A stretch of DNA of 64,000 bases from Vibrio pelagius (GCF_024347575.1 NZ_AP025503.1:496001-560000), one strand, 5' to 3'. Positions 20,068 to 31,963 are shown, counted from the first letter of the stretch. A program made the numbers and translations. Notes: a model not told the origin generated them from the letters alone.

Positions 20068-21297
20068 ATGTTTGAACCGATGATGGAAATGTCTGACGAT
20101 GCAGTAATTAAAGTCGTTGGAGTTGGTGGCGGTGGCGGTAACGCTGTTGAGCACATGGTACGTGAGTCAATTGAAGGTGTTGAGTTCATTAGCGTAAACA
20201 CTGATGCTCAAGCACTTCGCAAGACTAGCGTGAGCAGCGTGATCCAAATTGGTGGTGACATCACTAAGGGTCTGGGCGCTGGCGCAAACCCACAAGTTGG
20301 CCGTGATGCAGCTCTCGAAGACCGAGAAAGAATTAAAGAAGTTCTAACTGGCGCCGATATGGTATTTATCGCAGCTGGTATGGGCGGTGGTACAGGTACT
20401 GGTGCCGCTCCGGTGATTGCTGAAGTAGCAAAAGAGCTGGGCGTACTAACAGTCGCTGTTGTCACTAAGCCATTTAGCTTCGAAGGTAAAAAGCGTCTAG
20501 CGTTTGCTGAACAAGGTATTGAAGAGCTATCTAAACATGTGGATTCATTGATTACGATTCCAAATGAGAAGCTACTGAAAGTACTGGGTCGTGGTGTCAC
20601 ACTTCTAGAAGCATTCGCAAGCGCGAACGATGTTCTTAAGAACGCGGTTCAAGGTATTGCAGAGCTAATTACTCGCCCTGGCATGATTAACGTCGACTTT
20701 GCGGACGTACGCACCGTAATGTCGGAAATGGGTCATGCAATGATGGGTAGCGGCATCGCGAAAGGCGAAGACCGTGCAGAGGAAGCGGCTGAAACGGCAA
20801 TTTCTAGCCCACTACTAGAAGACATCGACCTAGCGGGTGCGCGTGGTGTGCTTGTTAACATCACAGCTGGTTTGGATATGCGTCTAGACGAGTTCGAAAC
20901 CGTAGGTAACACAGTTAAAGCCTTTGCTTCTGATAATGCAACAGTAGTAATCGGTACTTCTCTAGACCCAGATATGACGGACGAAATCCGCGTAACTGTG
21001 GTAGCAACAGGTATTGGCACTGAGAGAAAGCCAGACATTACGTTAGTTGCCGGTGGTAAAGCAAAAGTGGCTTCGGCTACTCAACCACAAGCTGCAGTAC
21101 AAGCTGCACCAAAAGTGGAAGAGAAAGTGGCACAGCCATTGCAAGAAAAAACTGAGGTTAAACCTCAAGTGAAACCACAGCCAACAACGTCACCTGTTTC
21201 TTCAGGTACAGGCGCTACGCAAAACGCAGCACCTAAGCCAGAAAAAGAGAGTGGGTACTTAGATATTCCAGCATTCTTACGACGTCAGGCTGATTAA
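20068..21297 (+). CDS. ftsZ: Cell division GTPase FtsZ
   Basis: FtsZ is the tubulin-like GTPase that forms the Z ring. The 409-residue protein has [15 protein letters not shown] (about 17-31) and the tubulin signature [20 protein letters not shown] (about 107-126). A Gln/Pro/Lys/Ala-rich linker covers about 325-390. The conserved C-terminal peptide [11 protein letters not shown] binds FtsA, ZipA and other partners. All key residues look intact. The ribosome site CGGAGATAACAC precedes the ATG. Confidence 0.98.
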   Translation: MFEPMMEMSDDAVIKVVGVGGGGGNAVEHMVRESIEGVEFISVNTDAQALRKTSVSSVIQIGGDITKGLGAGANPQVGRDAALEDRERIKEVLTGADMVFIAAGMGGGTGTGAAPVIAEVAKELGVLTVAVVTKPFSFEGKKRLAFAEQGIEELSKHVDSLITIPNEKLLKVLGRGVTLLEAFASANDVLKNAVQGIAELITRPGMINVDFADVRTVMSEMGHAMMGSGIAKGEDRAEEAAETAISSPLLEDIDLAGARGVLVNITAGLDMRLDEFETVGNTVKAFASDNATVVIGTSLDPDMTDEIRVTVVATGIGTERKPDITLVAGGKAKVASATQPQAAVQAAPKVEEKVAQPLQEKTEVKPQVKPQPTTSPVSSGTGATQNAAPKPEKESGYLDIPAFLRRQAD

Positions 21298-21311
21298 CAA
21301 ACAACCAATAT

Positions 21312-21339
21312 TTGACTATAGTCAATTTAGTGGTAAAAT
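21312..21339 (+). promoter_or_regulatory. lpxC promoter with a perfect dyad over its -35 box
   Basis: TTGACT (21312-21317) and TAAAAT (21334-21339) are spaced 16 bp and lie 54 bp before the lpxC start. The -35 element is the left half of a perfect 14-bp palindrome, TTGACTATAGTCAA (21312-21325). A protein bound there would block or modulate this promoter. The promoter call is good; the operator idea is inference. Confidence 0.65.
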
Positions 21340-21392
21340 TCGCGGTCGGTAAATACTGGCCGTGATTTGTAGCACTGATAAGAGGCAGGCAG

Positions 21393-22310
21393 ATGATCAG
21401 ACAACGTACTCTGAAAGAAATTGTGAAAACAACTGGTGTGGGTCTCCACTCTGGTCGTAAAGTCACACTTACTCTTCGCCCGGCAGCTGCAAATACAGGC
21501 ATTGTATATCGTCGTACAGATGTAAACCCTCCTGTAGATTTTCCAGCTGATCCAGCATCAGTTCGTGACACTATGTTATGTACAGCACTTGTAAATGACG
21601 CAGGTGTACGTATTTCAACGGTTGAACACTTGAATGCAGCATTAGCAGGTATGGGTATCGACAACATTATTGTTGAAGTAGATGCTCCTGAGATTCCAAT
21701 CATGGACGGCAGTTCAAGCCCGTTTGTGTATCTAATCCAGCAAGCTGGCGTGGAAACTCAAAATGCAGCGAAGCGTTTTATTCGTATCAAAAAGCCAGTA
21801 CGTTTTGAAGACGGTGATAAGTGGGCAGAATTTGTACCATTCAACGGCTTCCGTATGGACTTCGAGATCGACTTCAACCACCCAGCGATTGAAGCTGATG
21901 AACAGCGTCTTCTGTTTGACTTCTCTTCACAAGGTTTTGTTAAAGAGATTTCTCGCGCTCGTACTTTCGGCTTCATGCGTGATATCGAATATTTACAATC
22001 TCAGAACCTAGTTCTAGGTGGTAGTTTTGATAACGCTATCGTGCTTGATGAGTACCGCATTCTTAACGAAGAAGGTCTTCGTTTTGATAACGAATTTGTT
22101 ACTCACAAAGTGCTGGATGCGATTGGTGATCTTTACATGTGTGGACACGCTATCATTGGTGAGTTCCGTGCATACAAATCGGGTCACGGCCTAAACAACC
22201 AACTTCTACGTGCAGTTCTTGCTGATGCAGAAGCTTGGGAATGGGCAACATTCGAAGAAGAAGCAGGCTCTCCAGTTGCTTTTGCAGAACCAGGTATGGT
22301 TTTGGCGTAA
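21393..22310 (+). CDS. lpxC: UDP-3-O-acyl-N-acetylglucosamine deacetylase LpxC
   Basis: LpxC is a zinc hydrolase that catalyses the committed step of lipid A synthesis. The 305-residue protein has the typical two-domain fold. [17 protein letters not shown] (about 72-88) contains the first zinc histidine. [22 protein letters not shown] (about 230-251) holds the second histidine, the zinc aspartate and the catalytic histidine region. It ends the cluster and is followed by a terminator. E. coli LpxC is controlled by FtsH acting on its C-terminus; the tail here ends PGMVLA. Confidence 0.97.
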   Translation: MIRQRTLKEIVKTTGVGLHSGRKVTLTLRPAAANTGIVYRRTDVNPPVDFPADPASVRDTMLCTALVNDAGVRISTVEHLNAALAGMGIDNIIVEVDAPEIPIMDGSSSPFVYLIQQAGVETQNAAKRFIRIKKPVRFEDGDKWAEFVPFNGFRMDFEIDFNHPAIEADEQRLLFDFSSQGFVKEISRARTFGFMRDIEYLQSQNLVLGGSFDNAIVLDEYRILNEEGLRFDNEFVTHKVLDAIGDLYMCGHAIIGEFRAYKSGHGLNNQLLRAVLADAEAWEWATFEEEAGSPVAFAEPGMVLA

Positions 22311-22332
22311 AACTGCAATCAAAGATTTTAGA

Positions 22333-22358
22333 AACCAGGCAATGCGCCTGGTTTTTTT
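22333..22358 (+). terminator. Intrinsic terminator after lpxC
   Basis: AACCAGGC pairs with GCCTGGTT around a short AATGC loop and is followed by seven T residues. It closes the dcw transcription unit 22 bp after the lpxC stop codon. Confidence 0.9.
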
Positions 22359-22689
22359 GTATCTGTAATAAAGTTAAAGTGCGATAAAGCACGGGAATAA
22401 GCATTAGGTTTGCCTTGAGGTTGTTTATTCCATCGACAATTGGTAATAAAAGTTCAAACCACATCAAACAAATGGCCTCATAAATGGTCGTTGAGGTGAA
22501 AATTACTTACACTAGATGCCAATAATTTTAACTCAAGCCTTGAAAACTCTACTCTCCAACACAATATCTGAGGTACTAGATTTATCTCAGTATCCTTGGT
22601 TCGTAACTAACACGAGTTCACAACTGGTAGAGACTGACGGCATTTAAAATAGATCGCGGACGATCTGAGAACGAAGAGATTCCAAGCAC
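22359..22689. other. lpxC-secA intergenic region without secM
   Basis: These 331 bp lie between the lpxC terminator and secA. E. coli carries secM here, but I find no signal-peptide-bearing arrest protein in any frame. The largest plus-strand frame is 43 codons (22516-22647, MPIILTQALKTLLSNTISEV...) with no ribosome site in front. Small hairpins are visible: CTGAG/CTCAG near 22567-22590 and AGATCG/CGATCT at 22649-22664, close to the secA start. The secA promoter must be here; TTGAAA near 22540 is a weak -35 candidate. Confidence 0.5.
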
Positions 22690-25416
22690 ATGATTACTAA
22701 GCTGCTGACAAAGGTAATTGGCAGTCGCAATGACAGAACACTGCGCCGCCTTAGAAAGATTGTAAAAGAAATTAATAACTACGAACCAACGTTTGAGGCT
22801 CTGTCTGATGAAGAGCTAAAAGCAAAAACTGTTGAGTTCCGTGAGCGCTTAGACAAAGGTGAAACACTAGACCAACTTCTACCAGAAGCATTCGCAACAG
22901 TACGTGAAGCATCAAAGCGTGTTTACGGAATGCGTCATTTCGACGTACAGCTGATTGGTGGTATGGTTCTTAACGCTGGTCAAATCGCAGAGATGCGTAC
23001 CGGTGAAGGTAAAACACTAACAGCGACTCTACCTGCTTACCTAAACGCACTTCCAAGTAAGGGTGTTCACGTTGTAACGGTGAACGACTACCTAGCGAAG
23101 CGTGATGCTGAGACAAACCGTCCTCTATTTGAATTCTTAGGCATGACCGTTGGTGTTAACGTACCAAACATGGCTCCACCTGAGAAAAAAGCGGCTTACC
23201 AAGCGGATATCCTATACGGCACAAACAACGAATTCGGTTTTGACTACCTACGTGACAACATGGCTTTCCGCGCGGAAGACCGTGTACAACGTGAACGCTT
23301 TTTCGCAGTTGTCGATGAGGTGGACTCAATCCTAATCGATGAAGCGCGTACTCCTCTTATTATCTCTGGCCCAGCTGAAGATAGCTCAGATCTTTACACT
23401 CGAATCAACACTCTGATCCCTCATCTAGAGCTTCAAGATAAAGAAGACTCAGAGGAGTACCGTGGTGAAGGTCACTACACCATGGACGAGAAGTCTAAAC
23501 AGGTTCACCTGACTGAAAACGGTCAAGAATTTGTTGAAGAGCTAATGGTGAAAAACGGCCTGATGGAAGAGGGCGACACGCTTTACTCTCCAGCTAATAT
23601 CAGCCTACTACACCACGTTAATGCAGCCCTGCGCGCGCACGTATTGTTCGAGAAGAACGTAGACTACATCGTTACTGAAGAAGGCGAAGTGGTTATCGTT
23701 GATGAACACACTGGTCGTACAATGCCTGGTCGTCGTTGGTCTGAAGGTCTGCACCAAGCGGTTGAGGCAAAAGAAGGCGTTAAGATTCAGAACGAAAACC
23801 AAACTCTTGCTTCGATTACTTTCCAGAACTTCTTCCGTCTATACGAAAAACTGTCAGGTATGACAGGTACGGCAGACACAGAAGCATTCGAATTCCAATC
23901 GATCTACGGCTTAGAAACGGTGGTTATCCCAACCAACAAGCCTATGGTTCGTAACGATATGCCTGACGTGGTTTATCGTACTGAAGCTGACAAGTTCAAC
24001 GCCATCATTGAAGACATCAAAGAGCGTGTTGCTGCAGGTCAACCATCGCTGGTGGGTACGGTTTCTATCGAGAAATCTGAACTGCTGTCGAACGCTCTGA
24101 AAAAAGCAAAAATTAAGCACAACGTACTGAACGCGAAGTTCCACGAAAAAGAAGCGGAAATCGTAGCGCAAGCGGGTACACCCGGTGCTGTGACTATCGC
24201 AACGAACATGGCCGGTCGTGGTACTGATATCGTGTTAGGTGGTAGCTGGCAAGCGGAAGTTGAAAAACTACAAAACCCAACTCAAGAGCAGATTGACAAG
24301 ATCAAAGCAGATTGGAAAGTGGTTCATGACAAAGTACTAGAGTCTGGTGGTCTACACATCATTGGTACTGAGCGTCACGAATCTCGTCGTATCGATAACC
24401 AGCTACGTGGTCGTTCTGGTCGTCAGGGTGACGCAGGTTCTTCTCGTTTCTATCTATCAATGGAAGACTCGCTACTGCGTATCTTCACATCTGACCGTAT
24501 GGCTGGTCTTATCCAGAGCGGTATGGAAGAGGGTGAAGCGATTGAATCTAAGATGCTATCTCGTTCTATTGAAAAAGCACAACGTAAGGTTGAAGGTCGC
24601 AACTTCGATATCCGTAAGCAGCTTCTAGAGTACGATGACGTAGCGAACGATCAGCGTAAAGTGGTTTACGAACTGCGTGATGAGCTAATGAGTTCTGACG
24701 ACATCAGCGAGATGATCGAACACAACCGTGAAGATGTGTTCACATCAGTTATTGATGAATACATCCCGCCACAATCACTAGAAGACATGTGGGATATCTC
24801 AGGTCTTCAAGACCGTCTGAAGAACGACTTCGATCTAGACTTTGATATTCAAGGTTGGTTAGACGAAGACGATAAGCTTTACGAAGAAGCACTGCGTGAA
24901 CGCATCCTAGGCATGGCTGTTGATGTTTACAAACAGAAAGAAGAAGTGGTTGGCGCACAAGTTCTGCGCAACTTCGAGAAGTCTGTCATGCTACAAACTC
25001 TTGATGGTTTGTGGAAAGAGCACTTGGCGGCAATGGATCACCTTCGTCAAGGTATCCATCTGCGTGGTTACGCACAGAAGAACCCGAAACAAGAGTACAA
25101 GCGCGAGTCGTTTGAACTGTTTGAAGGTCTCCTAGAAGTGCTTAAGTCTGACGTGATTACTATCCTTTCGAAAGTTCGAGTGCAGCAACAAGAAGAAGTA
25201 GAGAAGATGGAAGCGCAGCGTCAAGCTCAAGCTGAAGAGGCGGCACGCCGTGCACAAGCTCAACACGCTTCAGCTGAAAACCAACTATCTGACGGCGAAG
25301 AGTCAGCAGAAGGGCATCAGCCAGTTGTACGTGACGAGCGCAAAGTTGGCCGTAATGAGCCATGTCCATGTGGCAGTGGCAAGAAGTACAAGCAGTGCCA
25401 TGGTAAAATTGCGTAA
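22690..25416 (+). CDS. secA: Protein translocase ATPase SecA
   Basis: SecA is the motor that drives preproteins through SecYEG. The 908-residue protein has Walker A in [18 protein letters not shown] (about 100-117), the DEAD-like [15 protein letters not shown], the preprotein crosslinking domain, helicase motif [12 protein letters not shown], and [22 protein letters not shown] in NBD2. The acidic/alanine-rich linker is followed by the zinc-binding tail [14 protein letters not shown], which contacts SecB and lipids. No secM precedes it, so any secretion-responsive control must work differently from E. coli. Confidence 0.98.
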   Translation: MITKLLTKVIGSRNDRTLRRLRKIVKEINNYEPTFEALSDEELKAKTVEFRERLDKGETLDQLLPEAFATVREASKRVYGMRHFDVQLIGGMVLNAGQIAEMRTGEGKTLTATLPAYLNALPSKGVHVVTVNDYLAKRDAETNRPLFEFLGMTVGVNVPNMAPPEKKAAYQADILYGTNNEFGFDYLRDNMAFRAEDRVQRERFFAVVDEVDSILIDEARTPLIISGPAEDSSDLYTRINTLIPHLELQDKEDSEEYRGEGHYTMDEKSKQVHLTENGQEFVEELMVKNGLMEEGDTLYSPANISLLHHVNAALRAHVLFEKNVDYIVTEEGEVVIVDEHTGRTMPGRRWSEGLHQAVEAKEGVKIQNENQTLASITFQNFFRLYEKLSGMTGTADTEAFEFQSIYGLETVVIPTNKPMVRNDMPDVVYRTEADKFNAIIEDIKERVAAGQPSLVGTVSIEKSELLSNALKKAKIKHNVLNAKFHEKEAEIVAQAGTPGAVTIATNMAGRGTDIVLGGSWQAEVEKLQNPTQEQIDKIKADWKVVHDKVLESGGLHIIGTERHESRRIDNQLRGRSGRQGDAGSSRFYLSMEDSLLRIFTSDRMAGLIQSGMEEGEAIESKMLSRSIEKAQRKVEGRNFDIRKQLLEYDDVANDQRKVVYELRDELMSSDDISEMIEHNREDVFTSVIDEYIPPQSLEDMWDISGLQDRLKNDFDLDFDIQGWLDEDDKLYEEALRERILGMAVDVYKQKEEVVGAQVLRNFEKSVMLQTLDGLWKEHLAAMDHLRQGIHLRGYAQKNPKQEYKRESFELFEGLLEVLKSDVITILSKVRVQQQEEVEKMEAQRQAQAEEAARRAQAQHASAENQLSDGEESAEGHQPVVRDERKVGRNEPCPCGSGKKYKQCHGKIA

Positions 25417-25546
25417 GTTTAATGAATCGTCGCTGTAGCGCATGATAGCTACGTTGGTGGTACTCACTTACAGTCGTAAGCTCTGTGCCACCGCCTTGCT
25501 CTCAGGCACTACAACTTAGCTTCATAAAACTGACAAATAGAATATA

Positions 25547-25570
25547 AAGAGTCGCTTAGGCGGCTCTTTT
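25547..25570 (+). terminator. Intrinsic terminator after secA
   Basis: AAGAGTCGC pairs with GCGGCTCTT around TTAG (one G-U pair), followed by five Ts. The 130 bp between the secA stop and this hairpin contain further small stems, such as GTAGC/GCTAC near 25433-25451, but no gene. Confidence 0.85.
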
Positions 25571-25599
25571 TGTATGTGAAAGTAATAAGGTTTCGATAG

Positions 25600-25699
25600 C
25601 GTCATCCTCGAGAGTGAGGGATGAGCGAGTCGGGGATCTTTCGAACTAACAAAAGAGCAGATTCTCTATTTAATTCGTTCCTCATTGTAGGGAATGACG
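25600..25699. repeat. 100-bp interspersed repeat with CGTCAT/ATGACG ends
   Basis: The element starts CGTCATCC (25600) and ends GGAATGACG (25699), giving imperfect terminal inverted repeats. Internal parts also pair, for example CATCCTC with GAGGGATG at the left end, and a GGGGATCT / AGATTCTC pair. I recognise this style of sequence as a dispersed intergenic repeat of Vibrio genomes. It is too short to encode anything and would count as a MITE-like or REP-like unit. It places a structured RNA in the mutT leader. Confidence 0.6.
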
Positions 25700-25725
25700 G
25701 TAGAGACATAGAAGGAACACCATCA

Positions 25726-26124
25726 ATGAAAAGAATCCATATTGTAGCGGGCATTATCTTCAATCAGGATAAATCGGAAATCTATATTACCAAGCGTCCG
25801 AGTGATAAACACAAAGGCGGCTTTTGGGAGTTTCCAGGCGGCAAGGTTGAAGAGGGCGAAACCATTGAACAAGCTATGGTTCGTGAGCTTGATGAAGAGA
25901 TCGGCATTATGGTGACTGAGCAGAGCTTGTTTGAACACTTAGAGTTTGATTATCCAGACAAGTCTCTAAAGTTTGATTTCATCTGTGTCACTGCTTTCGA
26001 GCAGCAGCCTTATGGCAAAGAAGGGCAACAAGGGCAGTGGGTTGCGATTGAAGCATTGCCAGACTACGAATTCCCAGAAGCAAACGTGCCGATTTTACAG
26101 CGTGTAGTAAAAGAGTACTCGTAA
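25726..26124 (+). CDS. mutT: 8-oxo-dGTP pyrophosphohydrolase MutT
   Basis: MutT hydrolyses 8-oxo-dGTP and so prevents A:T to C:G transversions. I start at ATG 25726 (MKRIHIVAGIIF), preceded by AGAAGGAA. The frame is open further upstream, but that part lies in the dispersed repeat. The protein is 132 residues, the normal length. The Nudix box GGKVEEGETIEQAMVRELDEEIGI (G-x5-E-x7-RE-x2-EE-x-G pattern) is complete at about 37-60. The location next to secA is conserved in gammaproteobacteria. Confidence 0.93.
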   Translation: MKRIHIVAGIIFNQDKSEIYITKRPSDKHKGGFWEFPGGKVEEGETIEQAMVRELDEEIGIMVTEQSLFEHLEFDYPDKSLKFDFICVTAFEQQPYGKEGQQGQWVAIEALPDYEFPEANVPILQRVVKEYS

Positions 26125-26159
26125 GGGCTAGCCTGAGTCTGAGATTGTTGTTAGTTTAA

Positions 26160-27038
<879 letters not shown>

Positions 27039-27050
27039 ATAGATAATTAT

Positions 27051-27073
27051 GCGCTGGCAATTGCCGGCGCTTT
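27051..27073 (+). terminator. Intrinsic terminator after dapB
   Basis: GCGCTGGCAA and TTGCCGGCGC are complementary with one G-U pair and are followed by TTTGTTT. The hairpin starts 12 bp after the dapB stop codon. Confidence 0.8.
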
Positions 27074-27204
27074 GTTTATTTAGCCCATTCTAATGATAAT
27101 TAAACTTCACTAAGGTCGTGGAAATACGCTTGGTTTGTTGTGTTTTTTGTCTTGTTTTGGTTGTTTTTTGTTTGAGTTTGTCTTTATTTGTTATTTTCTC
27201 TTCT

Positions 27205-27220
27205 TATTTAACGTTTGCGT
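27205..27220 (+). promoter_or_regulatory. Possible PurR-like site upstream of carA
   Basis: The right half AACGTTTGCGT matches the PurR operator consensus well, but the left half does not (about 11 of 16 positions). E. coli carAB has a PurR site upstream of its first promoter, so position makes this plausible. The surrounding stretch 27125-27230 is strikingly T and G rich on this strand and holds no gene. Confidence 0.3.
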
Positions 27221-27385
27221 TTTCTTATCAATATTTCTATCAGTGTAACTTAGAGTGAAATGACATCGAGAGTTGAAAAAATCTCAATTTCTCTGTGTTA
27301 GCCCTGTGAAACTAGTACTTTTGGAGCTTTAAAAGAGAAAGTTGGATAAGTGGCTACAAATGTTTAATTTCTTTTGCGTTAAATG

Positions 27386-27414
27386 TTGACACAAATCACG
27401 GGCATCACTAAAAT
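27386..27414 (+). promoter_or_regulatory. carAB promoter P1-like (sigma70)
   Basis: A consensus TTGACA (27386-27391) and TAAAAT (27409-27414) are separated by exactly 17 bp. This is the strongest promoter match in the region. It corresponds in place to the pyrimidine/purine-controlled upstream promoter of E. coli carAB. Confidence 0.8.
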
Positions 27415-27474
27415 ACCGCCAATTTGTCTAATTTCCATAAACACGCACTTTTGGGTGTTGCAGGAAGGTAGATT

Positions 27475-27509
27475 TGCAAATTAAATCAATTTAAATGCAT
27501 TTTTATTTC
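27475..27509 (+). promoter_or_regulatory. Pair of ArgR-box-like operators
   Basis: TGCAAATTAAATCA (27475-27488) and TGCATTTTTATTTC (27496-27509) each resemble the ArgR half-site pattern TGAAT-N4-ATTCA imperfectly. The two are offset by exactly 21 bp, the spacing of tandem 18-bp ARG boxes separated by 3 bp. They lie immediately before the carA ribosome site. Repression of a downstream promoter by arginine, as in E. coli, is inferred. Confidence 0.55.
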
Positions 27510-27520
27510 TGGAGGTTGTC

Positions 27521-28660
27521 TTGAAAAAGTCAGCATTGCTAGTCCTAGAAGATGGGACAGTATTCCACGGTGAATCCATTGGCGCAGACGGTTCTGCTGT
27601 TGGTGAAGTCGTTTTTAATACCTCGATGACGGGGTACCAAGAAATCCTCACTGATCCTTCCTATTCTCAACAAATTGTAACGCTTACTTACCCTCACATT
27701 GGCAATACCGGAACCAATTCCGAAGACGAAGAATCCTCTTCAATCCACGCTCAAGGCCTTGTGATTCGCGATCTCCCTCTTATCGCTTCTAACTTCCGTA
27801 ATGAACAATCCCTTTCTGATTACCTTAAGTCGCAAAACGTTGTTGGTATTGCTGATATCGATACTCGTAAGCTGACGCGTATTCTTCGCGAGAAGGGTGC
27901 TCAAAACGGTTGTATCGTAGCGGGTAACAACATCGACGAGGCTCTAGCGCTAGCTAAAGCGAAAGAATTCCCAGGCCTAAAAGGTATGGACCTTGCGAAA
28001 GAAGTTACAACAAAAGAAGCGTATCAATGGAAACAAGGTTCGTGGACGCTTACGGGTGGACTTCCTGAAGCGAAAGCAGACTCAGAATTGCCATATCACG
28101 TTGTTGCCTACGACTTCGGTGCAAAACGCAACATCTTACGTATGCTTGTTGACCGCGGCTGCCGCCTAACAGTGGTTCCAGCTGAAACGTCAGCGGAAGA
28201 AGTTCTCGCACTAAACCCAGACGGTGTTTTCCTTTCAAATGGCCCTGGTGACCCAGAACCATGTACTTACGCAATTGAAGCGACAAAAGTATTCCTAGAG
28301 AAAGGTCTACCAATCTTCGGTATCTGTCTTGGTCACCAAATCCTAGCACTAGCTTCTGGTGCGAAGACGGTGAAAATGAAGTTTGGTCACCACGGTGCAA
28401 ACCACCCAGTTAAAGACTTAGATCGTAATGTTGTGATGATCACTTCACAAAACCACGGTTTTGCTGCAGATGAAGAGACGCTGCCTGAAAACCTACGTGC
28501 AACGCACAAGTCGCTATTTGATGGTTCTCTACAAGGTATCCACCGCACAGATAAGCCAGCATTCAGCTTCCAAGGTCACCCAGAAGCGAGCCCAGGTCCA
28601 GAAGACGCGGCGCCGTTATTCGACCACTTCATTGAACTAATTAAAAAGCACACAGCGTAA
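27521..28660 (+). CDS. carA: Carbamoyl phosphate synthase small subunit CarA
   Basis: CarA hydrolyses glutamine and channels ammonia to CarB for carbamoyl phosphate, the shared precursor of arginine and pyrimidines. The start is TTG 27521, directly after a strong GGAGG; E. coli carA also starts with UUG. The 379-residue protein has the N-terminal CPSase domain ([20 protein letters not shown]). Its class I amidotransferase domain carries the nucleophile in [16 protein letters not shown] (about 264-279) and the H/E pair in [11 protein letters not shown]. carB follows after 16 bp. Confidence 0.97.
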   Translation: MKKSALLVLEDGTVFHGESIGADGSAVGEVVFNTSMTGYQEILTDPSYSQQIVTLTYPHIGNTGTNSEDEESSSIHAQGLVIRDLPLIASNFRNEQSLSDYLKSQNVVGIADIDTRKLTRILREKGAQNGCIVAGNNIDEALALAKAKEFPGLKGMDLAKEVTTKEAYQWKQGSWTLTGGLPEAKADSELPYHVVAYDFGAKRNILRMLVDRGCRLTVVPAETSAEEVLALNPDGVFLSNGPGDPEPCTYAIEATKVFLEKGLPIFGICLGHQILALASGAKTVKMKFGHHGANHPVKDLDRNVVMITSQNHGFAADEETLPENLRATHKSLFDGSLQGIHRTDKPAFSFQGHPEASPGPEDAAPLFDHFIELIKKHTA

Positions 28661-28676
28661 TTCGGAGTAGTAGACA

Positions 28677-31600
28677 ATGCCAAAACGTACTGACATTAAA
28701 AGTATTCTAATTCTAGGTGCTGGCCCGATCGTTATCGGCCAAGCATGTGAGTTCGATTACTCTGGTGCTCAAGCTTGTAAAGCGCTTCGCGAAGAAGGTT
28801 ACCGAGTTATTCTAGTAAACTCGAACCCAGCGACCATCATGACTGACCCAGATATGGCTGATGCAACTTACATCGAGCCAATCCAATGGGAAGTTGTTCG
28901 CAACATCATTGCGAAAGAGAAGCCAGACGCAGTTCTACCTACAATGGGTGGTCAAACGGCTCTTAACTGTGCACTAGATCTTGAGAAGCACGGCGTTCTT
29001 GAAGAGTTCGGTGTAGAGATGATTGGTGCAACGGCTGACGCTATCGATAAAGCAGAAGACCGTTCTCGTTTCGATAAGGCGATGAAGTCTATCGGCCTTG
29101 AGTGTCCACGTGCTGACACTGCGAAAACCATGGAAGAAGCTTACGCTGTTCTAGATATGGTTGGCTTCCCTTGTATCATCCGTCCATCATTCACTATGGG
29201 TGGTACTGGCGGTGGTATCGCATACAACAAAGAAGAGTTCGAAGAGATCTGTCGTCGCGGTTTAGACCTTTCTCCAACAAACGAACTTCTAATCGATGAA
29301 TCTCTAATCGGTTGGAAAGAGTACGAGATGGAGGTGGTTCGTGATAAAGCGGACAACTGTATCATCGTATGTGCGATTGAAAACTTCGACCCAATGGGCA
29401 TCCACACGGGTGACTCAATCACAGTTGCACCAGCTCAGACGCTAACAGACAAAGAATACCAACTAATGCGTAACGCATCTCTAGCGGTACTGCGTGAGAT
29501 TGGTGTTGAAACAGGTGGTTCAAACGTACAGTTTGGTATCAACCCGAAAGATGGCCGTATGGTTATCATCGAGATGAACCCACGTGTATCTCGTTCTTCT
29601 GCTCTAGCTTCTAAAGCGACAGGTTTCCCAATCGCTAAGATTGCAGCGAAACTGGCTGTGGGTTACACATTAGATGAACTGCAAAATGACATCACGGGTG
29701 GCGCAACACCAGCATCATTCGAACCAACCATCGACTACGTAGTAACTAAGATTCCTCGTTTTAACTTCGAGAAATTTGCAGGTGCTAACGACCGTCTAAC
29801 AACGCAAATGAAGTCTGTTGGTGAAGTTATGGCTATCGGCCGTAACCAACAAGAATCGCTACAAAAAGCACTTCGCGGCCTAGAAGTTGGCGCGACTGGC
29901 TTTGACGAAATGGTTGACCTAGATGCGCCAGACGCACTAACAACAATTCGTCACGAGCTAAAAGAAGCGGGCGCAGAGCGTATTTGGTACATCGCGGATG
30001 CATTCCGTGCGGGTATGTCAGTCGATGGTGTATTCAATCTAACGCAAATCGACCGTTGGTTCCTAGTTCAAATCGAAGACATCGTGAAGCTTGAGCAAGA
30101 GCTTAAAGCGAAAGGCTTTGCAGGTCTGAACAAAGAAGAGCTTAACAAACTGAAGCGTAAAGGTTTTGCTGATGCTCGCCTATCTAAGATTCTAGGTGTT
30201 GCGGAAAGCGAAATCCGTCGTCTACGTGACCAGTACGATATCCACCCAGTGTACAAGCGTGTTGATACGTGTGCGGCTGAGTTCTCTTCAGATACGGCTT
30301 ACATGTACTCATCTTACGATGACGAGTGTGAAGCTAACCCAACAGATAAAGACAAGATCATGATTCTTGGTGGCGGTCCAAACCGTATCGGCCAAGGTAT
30401 CGAATTTGACTACTGTTGTGTACACGCATCACTAGCTCTACGTGAAGATGGTTACGAAACTATCATGGTTAACTGTAACCCTGAGACTGTTTCAACGGAT
30501 TACGACACATCTGACCGTCTATACTTCGAACCAGTAACACTGGAAGACGTACTAGCAATCGCTCGTGTTGAGAAGCCAAAAGGCGTTATCGTTCAGTACG
30601 GTGGTCAAACACCTCTTAAACTGGCTCGTGCACTTGAAGCGGCTGGCGTGCCAATCATCGGTACTAGCCCTGACGCAATCGACCGTGCAGAAGACCGTGA
30701 GCGTTTCCAAGTTGCGGTTGACCGTCTAGGTCTTCTACAGCCAGAAAACGCGACAGTAACAACAATGGAGCAAGCGGTAGAGAAATCACGTGAAATCGGC
30801 TACCCACTGGTTGTACGTCCTTCTTACGTACTGGGTGGTCGCGCGATGGAAATCGTATACGACGAGCAAGACCTACGTCGCTACTTCAACGAAGCGGTTA
30901 GCGTATCAAACGAATCTCCAGTTCTACTAGATAGCTTCCTAGACGATGCAGTTGAAGTCGATATCGATGCTATCTGTGACGGTGAGCGCGTAGTTATCGG
31001 CGGTATCATGGAGCACATCGAACAAGCGGGTGTTCACTCAGGTGACTCAGCATGTTCTCTTCCTGCATACACGCTAAGCCAAGAAATCCAAGACGTAATG
31101 CGCGAGCAAGTTGAAAAGCTAGCATTCGAGCTAGGTGTTCGCGGTCTAATGAACACGCAGTTTGCGGTTAAAAACAACAAAGTATACCTAATCGAGGTGA
31201 ACCCTCGTGCAGCGCGTACAGTACCGTTTGTATCGAAAGCAACTGGCGCACCAATCGCTAAAATTGCAGCACGTGTTATGGCGGGTCAATCTCTAGAAGC
31301 TCAAGGCTTCACCAAAGAAATCATCCCACCTTACTACTCTGTTAAAGAAGTAGTACTGCCGTTCAACAAGTTCCCAGGTGTTGACCCACTGTTAGGCCCA
31401 GAAATGCGCTCTACCGGTGAGGTTATGGGTGTTGGTGCAACGTTCGCTGAAGCTTACGCGAAAGCAGAATTGGGTTGTGGCAATGTTTATCCTGAAGGCG
31501 GTCGTGCGCTACTTTCTGTTCGTGAAGGCGATAAAGAGCGTGTTGTTGACTTGGCATCTAAGCTGTCTAAGCTTGGTTACCAACTAGATGCAACCCACGG

Positions 31601-31907
31601 CACTGCGGTTATCCTTGGTGAAGCGGGCATCAACCCACGTCTAGTGAACAAGGTACACGAAGGTCGTCCTCATATTCTTGACCGTATCAAGAACAACGAG
31701 TACACCTACATCGTGAACACGGCTGCTGGTCGTCAAGCGATTGAAGACTCTAAAGTACTTCGTCGTGGTGCTCTAGCTGAGAAAGTGAACTACACCACAA
31801 CGCTAAACGCAGCGTTCGCAACGTGTATGGCTCACACAGCTGACGCGAAAACAAGCGTCACTTCAGTACAAGAACTACACGCTCAAGTGAAAGCTTCTGA
31901 AGCGTAA
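28677..31907 (+). CDS. carB: Carbamoyl phosphate synthase large subunit CarB
   Basis: CarB makes carbamoyl phosphate from bicarbonate, ammonia and two ATP. The 1076-residue protein consists of two homologous ATP-grasp halves. The first has [20 protein letters not shown] and [12 protein letters not shown]. The second has [16 protein letters not shown] and [13 protein letters not shown]. The C-terminal MGS-like allosteric domain (about 935-1076) binds ornithine and UMP in relatives. Codon use is strongly biased, as expected for a highly expressed gene. A terminator follows. Confidence 0.98.
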   Translation: MPKRTDIKSILILGAGPIVIGQACEFDYSGAQACKALREEGYRVILVNSNPATIMTDPDMADATYIEPIQWEVVRNIIAKEKPDAVLPTMGGQTALNCALDLEKHGVLEEFGVEMIGATADAIDKAEDRSRFDKAMKSIGLECPRADTAKTMEEAYAVLDMVGFPCIIRPSFTMGGTGGGIAYNKEEFEEICRRGLDLSPTNELLIDESLIGWKEYEMEVVRDKADNCIIVCAIENFDPMGIHTGDSITVAPAQTLTDKEYQLMRNASLAVLREIGVETGGSNVQFGINPKDGRMVIIEMNPRVSRSSALASKATGFPIAKIAAKLAVGYTLDELQNDITGGATPASFEPTIDYVVTKIPRFNFEKFAGANDRLTTQMKSVGEVMAIGRNQQESLQKALRGLEVGATGFDEMVDLDAPDALTTIRHELKEAGAERIWYIADAFRAGMSVDGVFNLTQIDRWFLVQIEDIVKLEQELKAKGFAGLNKEELNKLKRKGFADARLSKILGVAESEIRRLRDQYDIHPVYKRVDTCAAEFSSDTAYMYSSYDDECEANPTDKDKIMILGGGPNRIGQGIEFDYCCVHASLALREDGYETIMVNCNPETVSTDYDTSDRLYFEPVTLEDVLAIARVEKPKGVIVQYGGQTPLKLARALEAAGVPIIGTSPDAIDRAEDRERFQVAVDRLGLLQPENATVTTMEQAVEKSREIGYPLVVRPSYVLGGRAMEIVYDEQDLRRYFNEAVSVSNESPVLLDSFLDDAVEVDIDAICDGERVVIGGIMEHIEQAGVHSGDSACSLPAYTLSQEIQDVMREQVEKLAFELGVRGLMNTQFAVKNNKVYLIEVNPRAARTVPFVSKATGAPIAKIAARVMAGQSLEAQGFTKEIIPPYYSVKEVVLPFNKFPGVDPLLGPEMRSTGEVMGVGATFAEAYAKAELGCGNVYPEGGRALLSVREGDKERVVDLASKLSKLGYQLDATHGTAVILGEAGINPRLVNKVHEGRPHILDRIKNNEYTYIVNTAAGRQAIEDSKVLRRGALAEKVNYTTTLNAAFATCMAHTADAKTSVTSVQELHAQVKASEA

Positions 31908-31934
31908 TCTCTGTTAAACGGATATAAATGCCGC

Positions 31935-31963
31935 AAAGGTCGCTCAATTGAGCGACCTTTTTT
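31935..31963 (+). terminator. Intrinsic terminator after carB
   Basis: AAAGGTCGCTCAA and TTGAGCGACCTTT form a perfect 12-13 bp stem with almost no loop sequence, followed by Ts. It ends the carAB operon 28 bp after the stop codon. Confidence 0.92.

Noticed and set aside
22153..22467. 104-codon minus-strand frame over the lpxC end and terminator
   Set aside because: It runs through the lpxC coding end and its terminator, with no sign of a DUF721/DciA-type protein.
25621..25725. Upstream extension of mutT by 35 residues
   Set aside because: The extension is encoded by the dispersed repeat, has no ribosome site, and the ATG at 25726 gives the normal MutT length.
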